The translations under genes and the position numbers were made by a program. This document shows positions 16,150-24,795 of a DNA stretch of 64,000 bases, piece after piece (positions within the stretch are counted from its first letter, which is position 1; each line of letters begins with the position of its first letter). The notes beneath the pieces were generated by a model. That model was not told the origin of the DNA. It was given only the letters and a program-made list of their open reading frames with translations, and ran no database searches. The DNA comes from JACDAV01 sp964626755. Its GTDB lineage: Bacteria; Chloroflexota; Limnocylindria; Limnocylindrales; CSP1-4. The DNA is taken from assembly GCA_964626755.1 (NCBI GenBank), contig CAZVGO010000017.1, positions 24,656 to 88,655 on the forward strand, written 5' to 3'.

Positions 16150-18836
16150 GGCCTCGGGCTCCGACTTGGCCTGCCGCGGCTGGACGACGGCTCCGCGTGC
16201 GTGTCGCACGGGCCGAAGAACCCGTCGCACGGGCTGGGGCTCGGTGGCGGTGGCTCGCAGATCTCGGTCGGCGCGAACGGACCGCCCCAGTTCGCGCCGT
16301 ACGGCGCGAATGCCCCGTTGTAGAAGTAGATCGTCCTCGTCCCCTTCGGACCGCCTCGGACGTATGGACCGCGGGCCGCCCGAGCCGCCCAGGCGCGGTT
16401 GTACTTGGCCCACGTCGGATTGCCCGCTTCGACCCTGCTGAAGTCCATGAAGCCCTTGCTGATCTTCGGCCCGGCGCAGCCTTCCTGCCAGAGCAGCCCG
16501 CTCGCCTCGTCGATGTCGACGACCTTCTGGAGGTCGGCGTGCTGGGTGGGGGCCGTTCCGGCGATGAACAGTTCCTTGACGGTCCGGCTGGTCATCGGGC
16601 CGGGCAGGAGTCCGCTGATCACGTCGACGGTCGCCGTCACGAGCCCGTCCGGCCTCGAGTCCTCGAACTTGGCGAGCGGAGTGCCCTTGCTGACCTCGGT
16701 CAGGATCGCCGACCAGAGCGGAGCGGACGTGTCGAGCGACAGCTTGCCGTCGTTCGGTTCGTTGTTGCTGTTGCCCATCCAGACCCCGACCGCGAGGGCC
16801 GGCGCGTCGAGGTCCTTTGGCGGCGCCACGTACCCGTACGCGTGGACGTCGCGGTTGTCCTGCGTCGTGCCCGTCTTGTAGGCTGCGGGCCGTCGCACGT
16901 TCCCCTCGAAGATCGCCCACTTGCCCCAGTACGGGTTGATCCGGCGGTCGGTGCTGCCGGCCATGATGTCGGTGACGATGTAGGCGGCCTGAGCGCTCGC
17001 GACGCGGCGGCCCTCCATGTTCTCCTCGGCCGACCAGACCGTCTTGCCGTCCGTGTCGGCGAGGGTCTGGATCGTCGTCCGCGGCATGAGCACGCCGCCG
17101 TTGGCGATCGCCCCGTACGCCCGGAGCATGTCAATCGGGTGGCTCTCGAGGGTTCCGATGCTCATCGACGTGACCGGGATCGCGCCGCGCGGATGGGTCA
17201 GGCCGAACTCCGCGTTCCGCGCGGACAGGCGGTCGAGGCCGATCATCAGCCCGGCCTTGATCGCCGGGATGTTGAGCGAGAACTGGAGCGCGCTCCGGAC
17301 TCGGACCGGGCCGCGCTCCAGGCCGTCGGCCTGGGTCGGGGTGTACTTCCGTCCGAAGTCCGTCACGACGTCCATGATCATCGTCGACGCGGTCAGCGTG
17401 TGGTCGTCGATCCCGACGATGTAGTTGAGCGGCTTGATCGATGACCCGGGCTGCCGCCAGCCCTGGGACAGGACGTCGAACTGGGGCTGGAACTTGACGT
17501 TTCCCTTGGCGCTGTAGCTGGCGCTCCCGGCGTAGGCGAGGATCTCGCCGGTCCGGTAGTCGACGATCGCGGCCGCCCCGTTGTGAACGTTGTGACCGCG
17601 GAGGCCGAGGATCCAGCTCCGCTGGCCCTTGGGAATCTTGTAGGCGTCGAGAATCGCGGTGGGGTTCTTCGCGTTCGGGGCGCGGGCCGCGACGAACGTC
17701 CACTTCTCGGTGGTCGCCTGCATCTTCATGTCGAGCGTCGTCGTGACCCGGTAGCCGCCGGTGTCGACTTCCTTGCACTCCTCGACCGGGACGTCCGGGC
17801 AGAGGATGGTTGCGAGCTGCTCGCGGACCTGCCAGACGAAGTGGGCCGCCTTCCACGGTGTCGTCCGCTGGTCGGCCAGGATCACCGGCTCCTGGCGGGC
17901 CTTGCGGTAGTCGGCCGCCGTGTGGTCGCCCTTCGTCAGGACCGAGAACTGCTGCATCCGGTCGAGGACGTAGTTGCGCCGGGTGACGATCTCCGAGTCG
18001 GCAGGGACGACGAGCCTGAGCTCGGCGGCCGGGCAGGGGGTCTCCTCGGTGGCCTCGACGAGGCACTCCTCCTCGGCGTTCCTCGTCAGGTCGAACTTCG
18101 TGGGCGACTGGGGGATCGCCGCGAGGATCGCAACCTCGGCCAGGGTCAGCTCCTCGAGCGGCTTGTTGAAGTAGCTCTTGGCCGCCGCCTTCACGCCGTA
18201 GCTGTGGTTGCCGTAGAAGTTCAGGTTGAGGTAGGCGGTGATGATCTCCTTCTTGCCCCTCTCGCCCGGGAATTCGTCGGTCAGCCGGAGAGACTGGATG
18301 ATCTCCCGGATCTTGCGCTCGTAGACCGAGTCCTCGAACGCCTCCGGCGGGAGCAGCCGGGCCCGGACAAGCTGCTGGGTGATCGTGGATCCGCCGCGGG
18401 GCCGTCCGCTGAGGGTGTCGACCGAGGCGGCGACGAAGCCGCCGAAGTCAAAGCCGGGGTTCTCCCAGAATTCCTTGTCCTCGATCGCCGTCGTCGCGTC
18501 GAGCAGCACGGGCGGGATCTCCTCGAACTCCACCAGCTCCCGCCGGAGGTCCCCCAGGCGGGCTAGCTCGATGGTCCCGCTCCGGTCATAGACGATCGTC
18601 TGCTCCTCGAAATCGATGTTGTCGAGGAGCGCTCTCGGATCGCCCAGCCCGTGGGAGTAGTAGGCGTACGCGGTCACCACGCCGAGGAACCCGACCAGCC
18701 CGACGAGCAGGAAGGTCGAGAAGAGCACGATCGGGATGGCGATCGCCACGTTCCGGGCGGTGGCGTGCCCTCCGCGAGGACGCCTGGCCACTCCGGTGCG
18801 CCGGTGGCGCTGGCGCCGCGCGAGGCTGGTCTGCAT
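16146..18836 (-). CDS. Class A penicillin-binding protein (PBP1A-like)
   Basis: 896 residues from ATG 18836; a GTG at 18848 would add four. A basic cytoplasmic tail and one membrane segment (about residues 30-55) precede the GT51 glycosyltransferase domain (AIEDKEFW and GGSTITQQ, residues about 117-155). The transpeptidase domain follows, with SSIK near 463, SLN near 519 and KTG near 653. All catalytic motifs are intact, so it should polymerise and cross-link peptidoglycan. The C-terminus is Pro/Ser/Cys-rich (PPPPSPSPC). Divergent from tyrS, with overlapping promoter elements. Confidence 0.93.
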   Translation of the reverse strand: MQTSLARRQRHRRTGVARRPRGGHATARNVAIAIPIVLFSTFLLVGLVGFLGVVTAYAYYSHGLGDPRALLDNIDFEEQTIVYDRSGTIELARLGDLRRELVEFEEIPPVLLDATTAIEDKEFWENPGFDFGGFVAASVDTLSGRPRGGSTITQQLVRARLLPPEAFEDSVYERKIREIIQSLRLTDEFPGERGKKEIITAYLNLNFYGNHSYGVKAAAKSYFNKPLEELTLAEVAILAAIPQSPTKFDLTRNAEEECLVEATEETPCPAAELRLVVPADSEIVTRRNYVLDRMQQFSVLTKGDHTAADYRKARQEPVILADQRTTPWKAAHFVWQVREQLATILCPDVPVEECKEVDTGGYRVTTTLDMKMQATTEKWTFVAARAPNAKNPTAILDAYKIPKGQRSWILGLRGHNVHNGAAAIVDYRTGEILAYAGSASYSAKGNVKFQPQFDVLSQGWRQPGSSIKPLNYIVGIDDHTLTASTMIMDVVTDFGRKYTPTQADGLERGPVRVRSALQFSLNIPAIKAGLMIGLDRLSARNAEFGLTHPRGAIPVTSMSIGTLESHPIDMLRAYGAIANGGVLMPRTTIQTLADTDGKTVWSAEENMEGRRVASAQAAYIVTDIMAGSTDRRINPYWGKWAIFEGNVRRPAAYKTGTTQDNRDVHAYGYVAPPKDLDAPALAVGVWMGNSNNEPNDGKLSLDTSAPLWSAILTEVSKGTPLAKFEDSRPDGLVTATVDVISGLLPGPMTSRTVKELFIAGTAPTQHADLQKVVDIDEASGLLWQEGCAGPKISKGFMDFSRVEAGNPTWAKYNRAWAARAARGPYVRGGPKGTRTIYFYNGAFAPYGANWGGPFAPTEICEPPPPSPSPCDGFFGPCDTHAEPSSSRGRPSRSPRP

Positions 18837-18846
18837 GAGTGCCGCC

Positions 18847-18856
18847 ACGATAGCAT
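18847..18856. promoter_or_regulatory. Overlapping divergent -10 elements between the PBP gene and tyrS
   Basis: TAGCAT (18851-18856, plus) is 6 bases before ATG 18863. TATCGT (18847-18852, minus) is 10 bases before ATG 18836. The two -10 elements share bases, so only one polymerase should be able to occupy the site at a time. Confidence 0.45.
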
Positions 18857-18862
18857 GGGGAA

Positions 18863-18919
18863 ATGAACGGGCAGGTTCCCCGTTACCCGCCGCAGACGAC
18901 TCGCAGCCGCCGGCTGTGA
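18863..18919 (+). CDS. Leaderless 18-codon upstream ORF coupled to tyrS
   Basis: The frame reads MNGQVPRYPPQTTRSRRL and stops at TGA 18917-18919, which overlaps the GTG start of tyrS (18916) as GTGA. The ATG lies 6 bases after a TAGCAT hexamer, so the transcript would begin at or next to this start codon. It holds one Tyr codon (position 8). It could load ribosomes for reinitiation at tyrS, or act as a leader peptide; it is too short to judge by conservation from one genome. Confidence 0.5.
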   Translation: MNGQVPRYPPQTTRSRRL

Positions 18920-20235
18920 CGGAGGCTGCCGCCCCCGGTTCGCCCGGCCGCCCGGCCGACGGCCTCCCGGGGCTCCTCGACGAGCTCCGCTGGCGGGGCC
19001 TGTTCCACGATGCGACCCCCGGCCTCGCCGGCCGCCTGGCGACCGGGCGGCCGCTGGCCGCCTATAACGGGTTCGACCCCTCCGGACCGTCCCTCCACGT
19101 CGGGCACCTCGTGCCGGTCATGGGCCTCGTCCACCTCCAGCGACGGGGAGGCCGGCCGGTTCTCCTCGTGGGCGGGGCGACGGGCATGATCGGCGACCCG
19201 TCGGGCACCTCGGCCGAGCGGAACCTCCTCGACCGGCCGACGCTCGACGCGAACGTCGCCGCGATCCGGGGCCAGCTCGAGCGATTCCTCGACTTCTCGG
19301 GCCCCGGCGGCGCCACGGTGGTCAACAACCTCGACTGGCTGGGCGGGGTGTCGATGCTCGACTTCCTGCGGGACGTCGGGAAGCACTTCACGGTCCCGTA
19401 CATGCTCGGCAAGGACTCGGTCAAGGAGCGGCTCTCGGCCGGGCTCTCGTACACGGAGTTCAGCTACATGCTCCTCCAGGCCGCCGACTTTCGGCACCTC
19501 TACCGGACGCTCGGGGTCGAGGCTCAGATGGGCGGCGCCGACCAGTGGGGGAACATCACGGCCGGCCTCGAGCTCATCCGGCGGTCCGAGGGAGCGGCCG
19601 AGGGCCAGGAGCTCGCCCATGCACTGGCATTTACCCTGCTCCTCGACCGGGGCGGTGCGAAGTTCGGCAAGACCGCCGCCGGGACGTCGGTCTGGCTCGA
19701 CCCGGCCCGGACGAGCCCCTACGCGTTCTACCAGTACTGGCTGGAGCGGGAGGACGCGGAGGTCGGGCAGCTGCTCCGGTTCTTCACCCTGCTGGACCGG
19801 GCGGAAATCGAATCGCTCGAGGCCGACCAGGGGCGGCGGCCGGAGGCGCGACCGGCCCAGCGTGCCCTCGCCCGCGAACTGACGGCCCGGGTTCACGGGG
19901 AGGCGGCCAGGGACGCCGCCGTTCGGGTGTCCGAGGCGGCGTTCTCGCCCGATCCAATCCGCGATCCGGCGGTCCTCGCGACGCTCCACGAGGCGGTCGA
20001 CGGCTTCGCCTTCCGCGACGCCGACCTTCGCGGCGGGGCACTGGCGTTCGCGGTCGCCTCGGGGACGTTCTCCTCGAACGGGGAGGCGCGCCGGACGATC
20101 GCGCAGGGCGGCCTGACGATCAACGACGAGCGGATCGCCAGCCCCGACAGCCCGGTCCCGGCGCCGATCGCGGGGGAGTGGCTCGTCGTCCGGGTCGGGA
20201 AGAAGCGGATCCGCGTGGGGCGCCGCGCCGGCTGA
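18916..20235 (+). CDS. tyrS: Tyrosyl-tRNA synthetase
   Basis: 439 residues from GTG 18916. The family start LLDELRWRGLFHD is followed by the HIGH-type HVGH, the tyrosine/tRNA-binding QMGGADQWGNITAG and the KMSKS equivalent KFGKT. A C-terminal S4 RNA-binding domain (about residues 375-439, SNGEARRTIAQGGLTIND) ends the protein. Class I synthetase of the bacterial TyrRS type. The in-frame ATG at 18835 would precede the mapped -10 element and overlap the PBP start, so I prefer the GTG that overlaps the upstream mini-ORF. Confidence 0.93.
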   Translation: MTEAAAPGSPGRPADGLPGLLDELRWRGLFHDATPGLAGRLATGRPLAAYNGFDPSGPSLHVGHLVPVMGLVHLQRRGGRPVLLVGGATGMIGDPSGTSAERNLLDRPTLDANVAAIRGQLERFLDFSGPGGATVVNNLDWLGGVSMLDFLRDVGKHFTVPYMLGKDSVKERLSAGLSYTEFSYMLLQAADFRHLYRTLGVEAQMGGADQWGNITAGLELIRRSEGAAEGQELAHALAFTLLLDRGGAKFGKTAAGTSVWLDPARTSPYAFYQYWLEREDAEVGQLLRFFTLLDRAEIESLEADQGRRPEARPAQRALARELTARVHGEAARDAAVRVSEAAFSPDPIRDPAVLATLHEAVDGFAFRDADLRGGALAFAVASGTFSSNGEARRTIAQGGLTINDERIASPDSPVPAPIAGEWLVVRVGKKRIRVGRRAG

Positions 20236-20257
20236 GCCCAGCCGGCGCCGGGGCTCA
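20227..20257. terminator. Bidirectional hairpin between tyrS and the convergent gene
   Basis: GCCGGCT (20227-20233) pairs with AGCCGGC (20240-20246). Alternatively TGAGCCC (20233-20239) pairs with GGGCTCA (20251-20257). There is no T tract, so termination strength is uncertain. Confidence 0.45.
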
Positions 20258-20644
20258 ATTCCCTGGCCGCGCCTTGATGGCCATCAGCAGCCCGCCCAGC
20301 ACCATCGCGCCGCCGCCGATCACGGTGACCCGGGCGAGAAGGTGCAGTGGCTCGGAATGGTCGGGCTGGATCTGGGGAGCCCAGAGGATCGGGATCGCGG
20401 CCCCGATTACGCCCACGACGAGGCTCGTCCCGATCCCAGGTCGACGCAGGGCCAGCCAAACCACGATCGGTAGCAGCACGACGAAAAGGAGGCCCAGCAG
20501 GGTGAGCGGCCAGTTCCGCTCGGGGAGTCCCGGGGACGACACGAACGCGAGAAGCGACAGGCCCGTGAGCGCGGCGAAGGGCAACCAGATCAGCGACGCA
20601 CCGCCGATCGCCAACGCTCGTCCAACCCGACGTGTCGCTGACAC
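20255..20644 (-). CDS. Small four-helix membrane protein, unknown function
   Basis: 129 residues from GTG 20644. Four hydrophobic stretches (about residues 10-34, 46-66, 72-90, 103-124) are separated by short loops, with a basic end (KARPGN). No family is recognised. The GTG is 6 bases downstream of a TAGACT hexamer on the minus strand, so the message is probably leaderless. It is convergent with tyrS. Confidence 0.65.
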   Translation of the reverse strand: MSATRRVGRALAIGGASLIWLPFAALTGLSLLAFVSSPGLPERNWPLTLLGLLFVVLLPIVVWLALRRPGIGTSLVVGVIGAAIPILWAPQIQPDHSEPLHLLARVTVIGGGAMVLGGLLMAIKARPGN

Positions 20645-20650
20645 GATCCC

Positions 20651-20656
20651 AGTCTA
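20651..20656 (-). promoter_or_regulatory. -10 hexamer TAGACT for a leaderless GTG start
   Basis: TAGACT on the minus strand, with 6 bases between it and GTG 20644. Confidence 0.45.
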
Positions 20657-20708
20657 TGACGGGGGCGGCGCTGACGACGGCAAGCGGCGATTCGCCGGCC
20701 TCGAGGTC

Positions 20709-20880
20709 AGGTTTCCTGTCATACGCTCCGTGGGATGGCCCAAGGCGCTGAATCTCTCGCGCAACCGGGACTTCGAGGCCGATTAGTAGTCGCCACGGGC
20801 TAACCACGGCTGCTCGATGCCCTGCCGAGACCCGTATTTCGGTCCCTGGGCTCCGGGGGGTGGCGTATGACAGGAAACCT
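20709..20880. repeat. 172-bp element bounded by 18-bp perfect inverted repeats (MITE-like)
   Basis: AGGTTTCCTGTCATACGC at 20709-20726 is repeated exactly as its reverse complement at 20863-20880, with 136 bases between. No coding frame of note lies inside and no target duplication is obvious at the borders. The right arm ends inside the hisIE stop codon (20879-20881). The arms are too far apart for an ordinary terminator. A small non-autonomous mobile element or a large foldback RNA are both possible. Confidence 0.6.
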
Positions 20881-21541
20881 AGGCGGAGTGGCGCCCTCGG
20901 AGCACCGCGACAACCTCCGACGGAGCGATCCTGCGCTCGGCGAGCAGCACGAGCGAGTGATACAGGAGGTCGGCGGCCTCCTCGGCGACGCGCGCCCGCG
21001 TTCGTGAGCGGTCCGACGCCTCGGTCGTGGCATCGTCCTTCGCAGCGAGGAGCAGCTCGGTCGCCTCCTCGGTGACCTTGCGGCCCGCCGCGTCGACGCC
21101 CTCCGCGAGGAGCGACGCGGTGTAGGAGCCCTCCGGTCGCTCGGCGGCGCGTGACGCGATCGTCGACCAGAGCGTCTCGAGCCACTGGAAGCCCTGGGCC
21201 GTCGAATCGGCCGGCGCGCCTTCGGCATCGAAGCAGCTCCGGGTCAGGCGATGGCACGTGGGTCCGGTCGGCTCGGCGGTGACGAGAAGCGCGTCGGAGT
21301 CGCAGTCCGCGGCGATCCCCGTGAGCGTGAGGACGTTGCCGCTCTCTTCGCCCTTGTGCCACAGCCGGCCGCGCGACCGCGAGTGGAAGTGGACCTCGCC
21401 GCTCGCGAGCGTCGCGTCGAGCGCCTCGCGGTCCATGGACGCGACCATCAGCACCCGGCCGTCGGCCGCGTCCTGGACGACCGCCGGCACGAGGCCGTCC
21501 GGCCCGAACCGGATCGTCCCCGGGTCGAGAGACACGCTCAC
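20879..21541 (-). CDS. hisIE: Bifunctional phosphoribosyl-AMP cyclohydrolase / phosphoribosyl-ATP pyrophosphatase
   Basis: 220 residues. The N-terminal HisI part (about 1-110) has the HFHSRSRGRLWHKGEESGN motif, the metal-binding DCDSDALL and a later zinc Cys. The C-terminal HisE part (about 118-215) has GSYTASLL, KVTEEATELLLAAK and EEAADLLYHSLVLL. It catalyses steps 2 and 3 of histidine synthesis and is the last gene of the minus-strand his operon. ATG 21541 overlaps the hisF stop by four bases. Its stop codon touches the inverted-repeat element. Confidence 0.96.
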   Translation of the reverse strand: MSVSLDPGTIRFGPDGLVPAVVQDAADGRVLMVASMDREALDATLASGEVHFHSRSRGRLWHKGEESGNVLTLTGIAADCDSDALLVTAEPTGPTCHRLTRSCFDAEGAPADSTAQGFQWLETLWSTIASRAAERPEGSYTASLLAEGVDAAGRKVTEEATELLLAAKDDATTEASDRSRTRARVAEEAADLLYHSLVLLAERRIAPSEVVAVLRGRHSA

Positions 21542-22335
21542 GCGGAGCCTGGCACGGCTCGGACCGGCAGCCCGGCCTTCGCCATCGCCCGCTTGACCTT
21601 CGCGATCGAGTGGATCCGGCGGTGGAAGATCGAGGCCGCGAGGACGGCATCGGCGCCCCCGTCCCGGACCGCTGCGACGAAGTCGGCCGGGCCGGAAGCG
21701 CCACCCGATGCGATGACCGGCACACGGACCCGGGACGTGATCGCGCGGAGCAGCTCCGTGTCGAACCCGGAGCGCGTGCCGTCGCGGTCGATCGAGGTCA
21801 CGAGCAGCTCACCTGCCCCGAGATCGACGACCCGCTCCGCCCAGGCGACGGCGTCGAGTCCCGTCGGCTCGCGGCCGCCCTTGACGACGACCTCCCACTC
21901 CGGGTTCGGATCGTCACCGTTCGGCGCCGTCGTCCGACGCCGCGCGTCGATCGCGACGACGACCGCCTGGCGCCCGAACCGGGACGCGCAGCGCGACACG
22001 AGCAACGGATCCGCGACGGCGGCCGTATTGAGCGACACCTTGTCCGCGCCCGCCCGGAGGACATCGCGCATCTCGACCACGCTGCGCACCCCGCCCCCGA
22101 CGGTGAGGGGTACGAACGCACGCCGCGCCGTCCGCTCGACGATGTCGAGGAGCGTCCCGCGGCCCTCCGGCGCGGCGGTGATGTCGAGGAAAACGATCTC
22201 GTCGGCGCCCTCGCGGGCGTAGCGCTCGGCGAGCTCCGGCGGATCGCCCTCGTCGACGAGGTCCACGAACCGGGTGCCCTTGACGACCCGGCCGTTGGCG
22301 ACGTCGAGGCACGGGATGACGCGGCGGCGGAGCAT
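21538..22335 (-). CDS. hisF: Imidazole glycerol phosphate synthase, cyclase subunit
   Basis: 265 residues with the HisF TIM-barrel pattern: MLRRRVIPCLDVANGRVVKGTRF, with the catalytic Asp in PCLDV, then LTVGGGVRS, LLVTSIDRDGTRSG with the second catalytic Asp, and VIASGGASG. It uses ammonia from HisH to close the imidazole ring. A short insertion around residues 140-150 (TAPNGDDPNPE) is common. Two bases separate it from hisH upstream and it overlaps hisIE by four. Confidence 0.97.
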   Translation of the reverse strand: MLRRRVIPCLDVANGRVVKGTRFVDLVDEGDPPELAERYAREGADEIVFLDITAAPEGRGTLLDIVERTARRAFVPLTVGGGVRSVVEMRDVLRAGADKVSLNTAAVADPLLVSRCASRFGRQAVVVAIDARRRTTAPNGDDPNPEWEVVVKGGREPTGLDAVAWAERVVDLGAGELLVTSIDRDGTRSGFDTELLRAITSRVRVPVIASGGASGPADFVAAVRDGGADAVLAASIFHRRIHSIAKVKRAMAKAGLPVRAVPGSA

Positions 22336-22337
22336 CG

Positions 22338-23063
22338 TCAGTCGCCGCCTGACGTCCCGCCGGCGCCGACCGGCGTGTACTGGGCACCGGCGCCGGCGGC
22401 GAGCGCAGCGCTCCAGCGCACGAAGTTCGCGAGGAGCCGGAGCCCGTCACCGCCGCTCCGTTCCGGGTGGAACTGGACGCCGAGGACATTGCCGCGGTCG
22501 ATCGCCGACGCGAACCGCGACCCGTGATCGGTCTCCGCGAGGACGAGGCGGTCGGCGGTGATCCCCTCCGGCACCCCGGCGTAGGAGTGGACGAAGTAGA
22601 AGTCGGCGCCCTGGGCGATCCCCTCGAAGAGCGGGTGCTCGCGGCGCCGGACGACCTGGTTCCAGCCGATGTGGGGGAGCGTCGGCGCGTTCGCCAGCTC
22701 GACGGTCCGGCCGGGCAGCACGCCGAGGGTGTCCGCACCGTCCTCCTCGCTCTGCTCGAACAGGAGCTGGAGCCCGAGGCAGATCCCGAGATACGGCCGC
22801 CCCTTGGCGATCCACTCCAGGATCGGATCGACCATGCGGGCGCGGGCGAGGCGGCGCATCGCCGGCTCCGCCGCGCCGACACCGGGCACGACGAGCGCGT
22901 CCGCACGTTCGAGGTCGTCCGGATGGCGGGCGAGGATCACCTCGGTCCCGACCGTCGTGAGGGCCTGTTCGATGCTCACGAGGTTGCCCGCGCCGTAATC
23001 GACGACCGCGACCCGGAACGCCTGGCTCCGCGCGACCGGCCGCTCCGGCTCCCAGGGCTTCAT
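22338..23063 (-). CDS. hisH: Imidazole glycerol phosphate synthase, glutaminase subunit
   Basis: 241 residues. Class I glutamine amidotransferase with VVDYGAGNLVSIEQAL, VVPGVGAAEPAMRR, the nucleophile Cys in YLGICLGLQLLFE, and the His/Glu pair in VQFHPERSG. It supplies ammonia to HisF. The N-terminal 15 residues (MKPWEPERPVARSQA) exceed the family start but are required by ATG 23063, which overlaps the hisB stop by four bases. The C-terminal tail is Ala/Gly-rich. Confidence 0.95.
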   Translation of the reverse strand: MKPWEPERPVARSQAFRVAVVDYGAGNLVSIEQALTTVGTEVILARHPDDLERADALVVPGVGAAEPAMRRLARARMVDPILEWIAKGRPYLGICLGLQLLFEQSEEDGADTLGVLPGRTVELANAPTLPHIGWNQVVRRREHPLFEGIAQGADFYFVHSYAGVPEGITADRLVLAETDHGSRFASAIDRGNVLGVQFHPERSGGDGLRLLANFVRWSAALAAGAGAQYTPVGAGGTSGGD

Positions 23064-23653
23064 CCCGCCGTGCCCTTCGTCGACGCGACCCCGGCCCGAC
23101 GCGGATCCGTCTCACATGCGGCGCGGAGGGCGCGGGCGAGGGCCTTGAAAGCGGCCTCGGCCAGATGGTGGTCGTTCCGGCCGGTGCCCCGGACGTGGAG
23201 CGTCGTGCCGGACGTCCGGGCAAATGCCTCGAGGGCATGCTCGACGAGCTGGAGCGGCAGGCCGCCGGCCCGCTCGCCCCGGAACGGCAGGTCGACGATC
23301 GCGTACGGTCGGCCGCCGACGTCGACGACCGCGGTGGCGAGCGATTCGTCCATCGGGGCGGACGCGTCGCCGAACCGGCGGATCCCGGCCCGATCGCCGA
23401 GCGCCTCGGCAAACGCGCTCCCGAGGACGAGCGCCACGTCCTCGACGGTGTGGTGCTCGTCGACCTCGAGGTCACCGGTCGCCCGGATCTCCACGTCGAA
23501 CAGGCCGTGGTGGGCGAGCGACGTGAGAAGGTGGTCGTAGAAACCGATCCCGGTCGAGATCGCCGTCGTGCCGCTGCCATCGAGGGTGAGCGTGACGCTG
23601 ACGTCGGTCTCCTTCGTCCGGCGGCTCACGGTCGCCCGCCGCTTCGTGGCCAT
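23060..23653 (-). CDS. hisB: Imidazoleglycerol-phosphate dehydratase
   Basis: 197 residues from ATG 23653. Canonical metal-binding motifs are FYDHLLTSLAHHGLFD, DEHHTVEDVALVLG, HALEAFA and GRNDHHLAEAAFKALARAL. It is a monofunctional dehydratase without the HAD phosphatase domain of enterobacterial HisB. It overlaps hisC upstream and hisH downstream by short ATGA junctions, consistent with translational coupling. Confidence 0.97.
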   Translation of the reverse strand: MATKRRATVSRRTKETDVSVTLTLDGSGTTAISTGIGFYDHLLTSLAHHGLFDVEIRATGDLEVDEHHTVEDVALVLGSAFAEALGDRAGIRRFGDASAPMDESLATAVVDVGGRPYAIVDLPFRGERAGGLPLQLVEHALEAFARTSGTTLHVRGTGRNDHHLAEAAFKALARALRAACETDPRRAGVASTKGTAG

Positions 23654-24795
23654 CAGGCAACCTCCGCGGCGATCTCGCGGGCGGCCACGATCAGCCGGTC
23701 GTTCTCGGCGGTGTCGCGGACCGTGACCCGGAGGTGGTCCTTCAGCGGGTGCGCGGCCCCGAACGTCCGCGGCACGAGCCCGCGGCTGAGGAGTGCCTCG
23801 GCGACGGCCCCGGCGCGCTCCGCCGAGCCGAGGCCGACGAGGAGGAAGTTCGTGACCGATGGCCCGACGTCCCAGCCGGCGTCGCGCAGCCCCGCCGCGA
23901 GCCGGTCGCGCTCGCGCTCGACACGGGCGAGGTTCGCGGCGAGTGCGTCGGGGGCGAGGAGCGCCTCGGTGACGACCGTGACCGACACCGTCGACACGGA
24001 ACCCGGCGGCCGGTACGGGGCGATCTCGGCGATCGTCTCGGGGACGGCGATCGCGAAGCCGACCCGCAACCCGGCGAGCGCGTATGCCTTGCTCGCGGTC
24101 CGGACGACGACGAGTCGCGGGTAGGTGGCCCGGAGCGAGGCGAGCGACCCGCCGACGAACTCGGCGTAGGCCTCGTCGAGGATGACGGCGGGCGGCCTCC
24201 GTCCATCGGCCGCGGCATCGGAGGCGAGATCGTCGAGGAGCCGTTCGATCGTGCCCGGTGGCTCGGCCAGCGCGGTCGGGTTGTTCGGGCTGCAGAGCCA
24301 GACGAGCGCCGCTTCGCGGCCGGCGTCCCGAACGGCGGGCACGTCGAGCGCCCAGCCGTCCGCGGCGCCCCGCCGGGGAACCGCGATCGTCCGGGCGGCG
24401 CGCTGCTCGGTGATGACCCGGTACATCGCATACGTGGGGGTCGGGATCACGGCGCCCGAGCCGGCCGGCAGGAACGCCTTGCCGGCGAGGTCGAGGATCT
24501 CGTCCGCCCCGGCGCCGACGAGGATCTCCTCGCGGGCGACTCCGTAGCGGCCTGCCGCGGCGTCGATCAGTCGCCGGTAATCCGACGGCGGATACTCGGA
24601 CAGCGGCGCTTCGAACCGGGCCGCGGCCAGCACTCGAGCGGCGAGGTCCGGCGGGACCGGCGAGGTGTTGAGGTCGAACCGGACGACCTCGTCGACGGGC
24701 ACTCCGTAGCGGGCCGAGACTTCCTCGTCGGTCGCCTCCCAGGCGTACGAGATCGGCGCGGTCGGGGAGGACCAGGTCACCGGCGTGGGGCTCAC
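23653..24795 (-). CDS. hisC: Histidinol-phosphate aminotransferase
   Basis: 380 residues from GTG 24795, which overlaps the hisD stop as GTGA. PLP-dependent class I/II aminotransferase: FDLNTSPVPPDL and YPPSDYRRL at the N-terminus, LVGAGADEILDLAG, then WLCSPNNPT, VILDEAYAEF and the PLP-lysine segment TASKAYALAGLRVGFA. It converts imidazole acetol phosphate to histidinol phosphate. Longer frames upstream overlap hisD and are shadows. Confidence 0.95.
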   Translation of the reverse strand: MSPTPVTWSSPTAPISYAWEATDEEVSARYGVPVDEVVRFDLNTSPVPPDLAARVLAAARFEAPLSEYPPSDYRRLIDAAAGRYGVAREEILVGAGADEILDLAGKAFLPAGSGAVIPTPTYAMYRVITEQRAARTIAVPRRGAADGWALDVPAVRDAGREAALVWLCSPNNPTALAEPPGTIERLLDDLASDAAADGRRPPAVILDEAYAEFVGGSLASLRATYPRLVVVRTASKAYALAGLRVGFAIAVPETIAEIAPYRPPGSVSTVSVTVVTEALLAPDALAANLARVERERDRLAAGLRDAGWDVGPSVTNFLLVGLGSAERAGAVAEALLSRGLVPRTFGAAHPLKDHLRVTVRDTAENDRLIVAAREIAAEVA

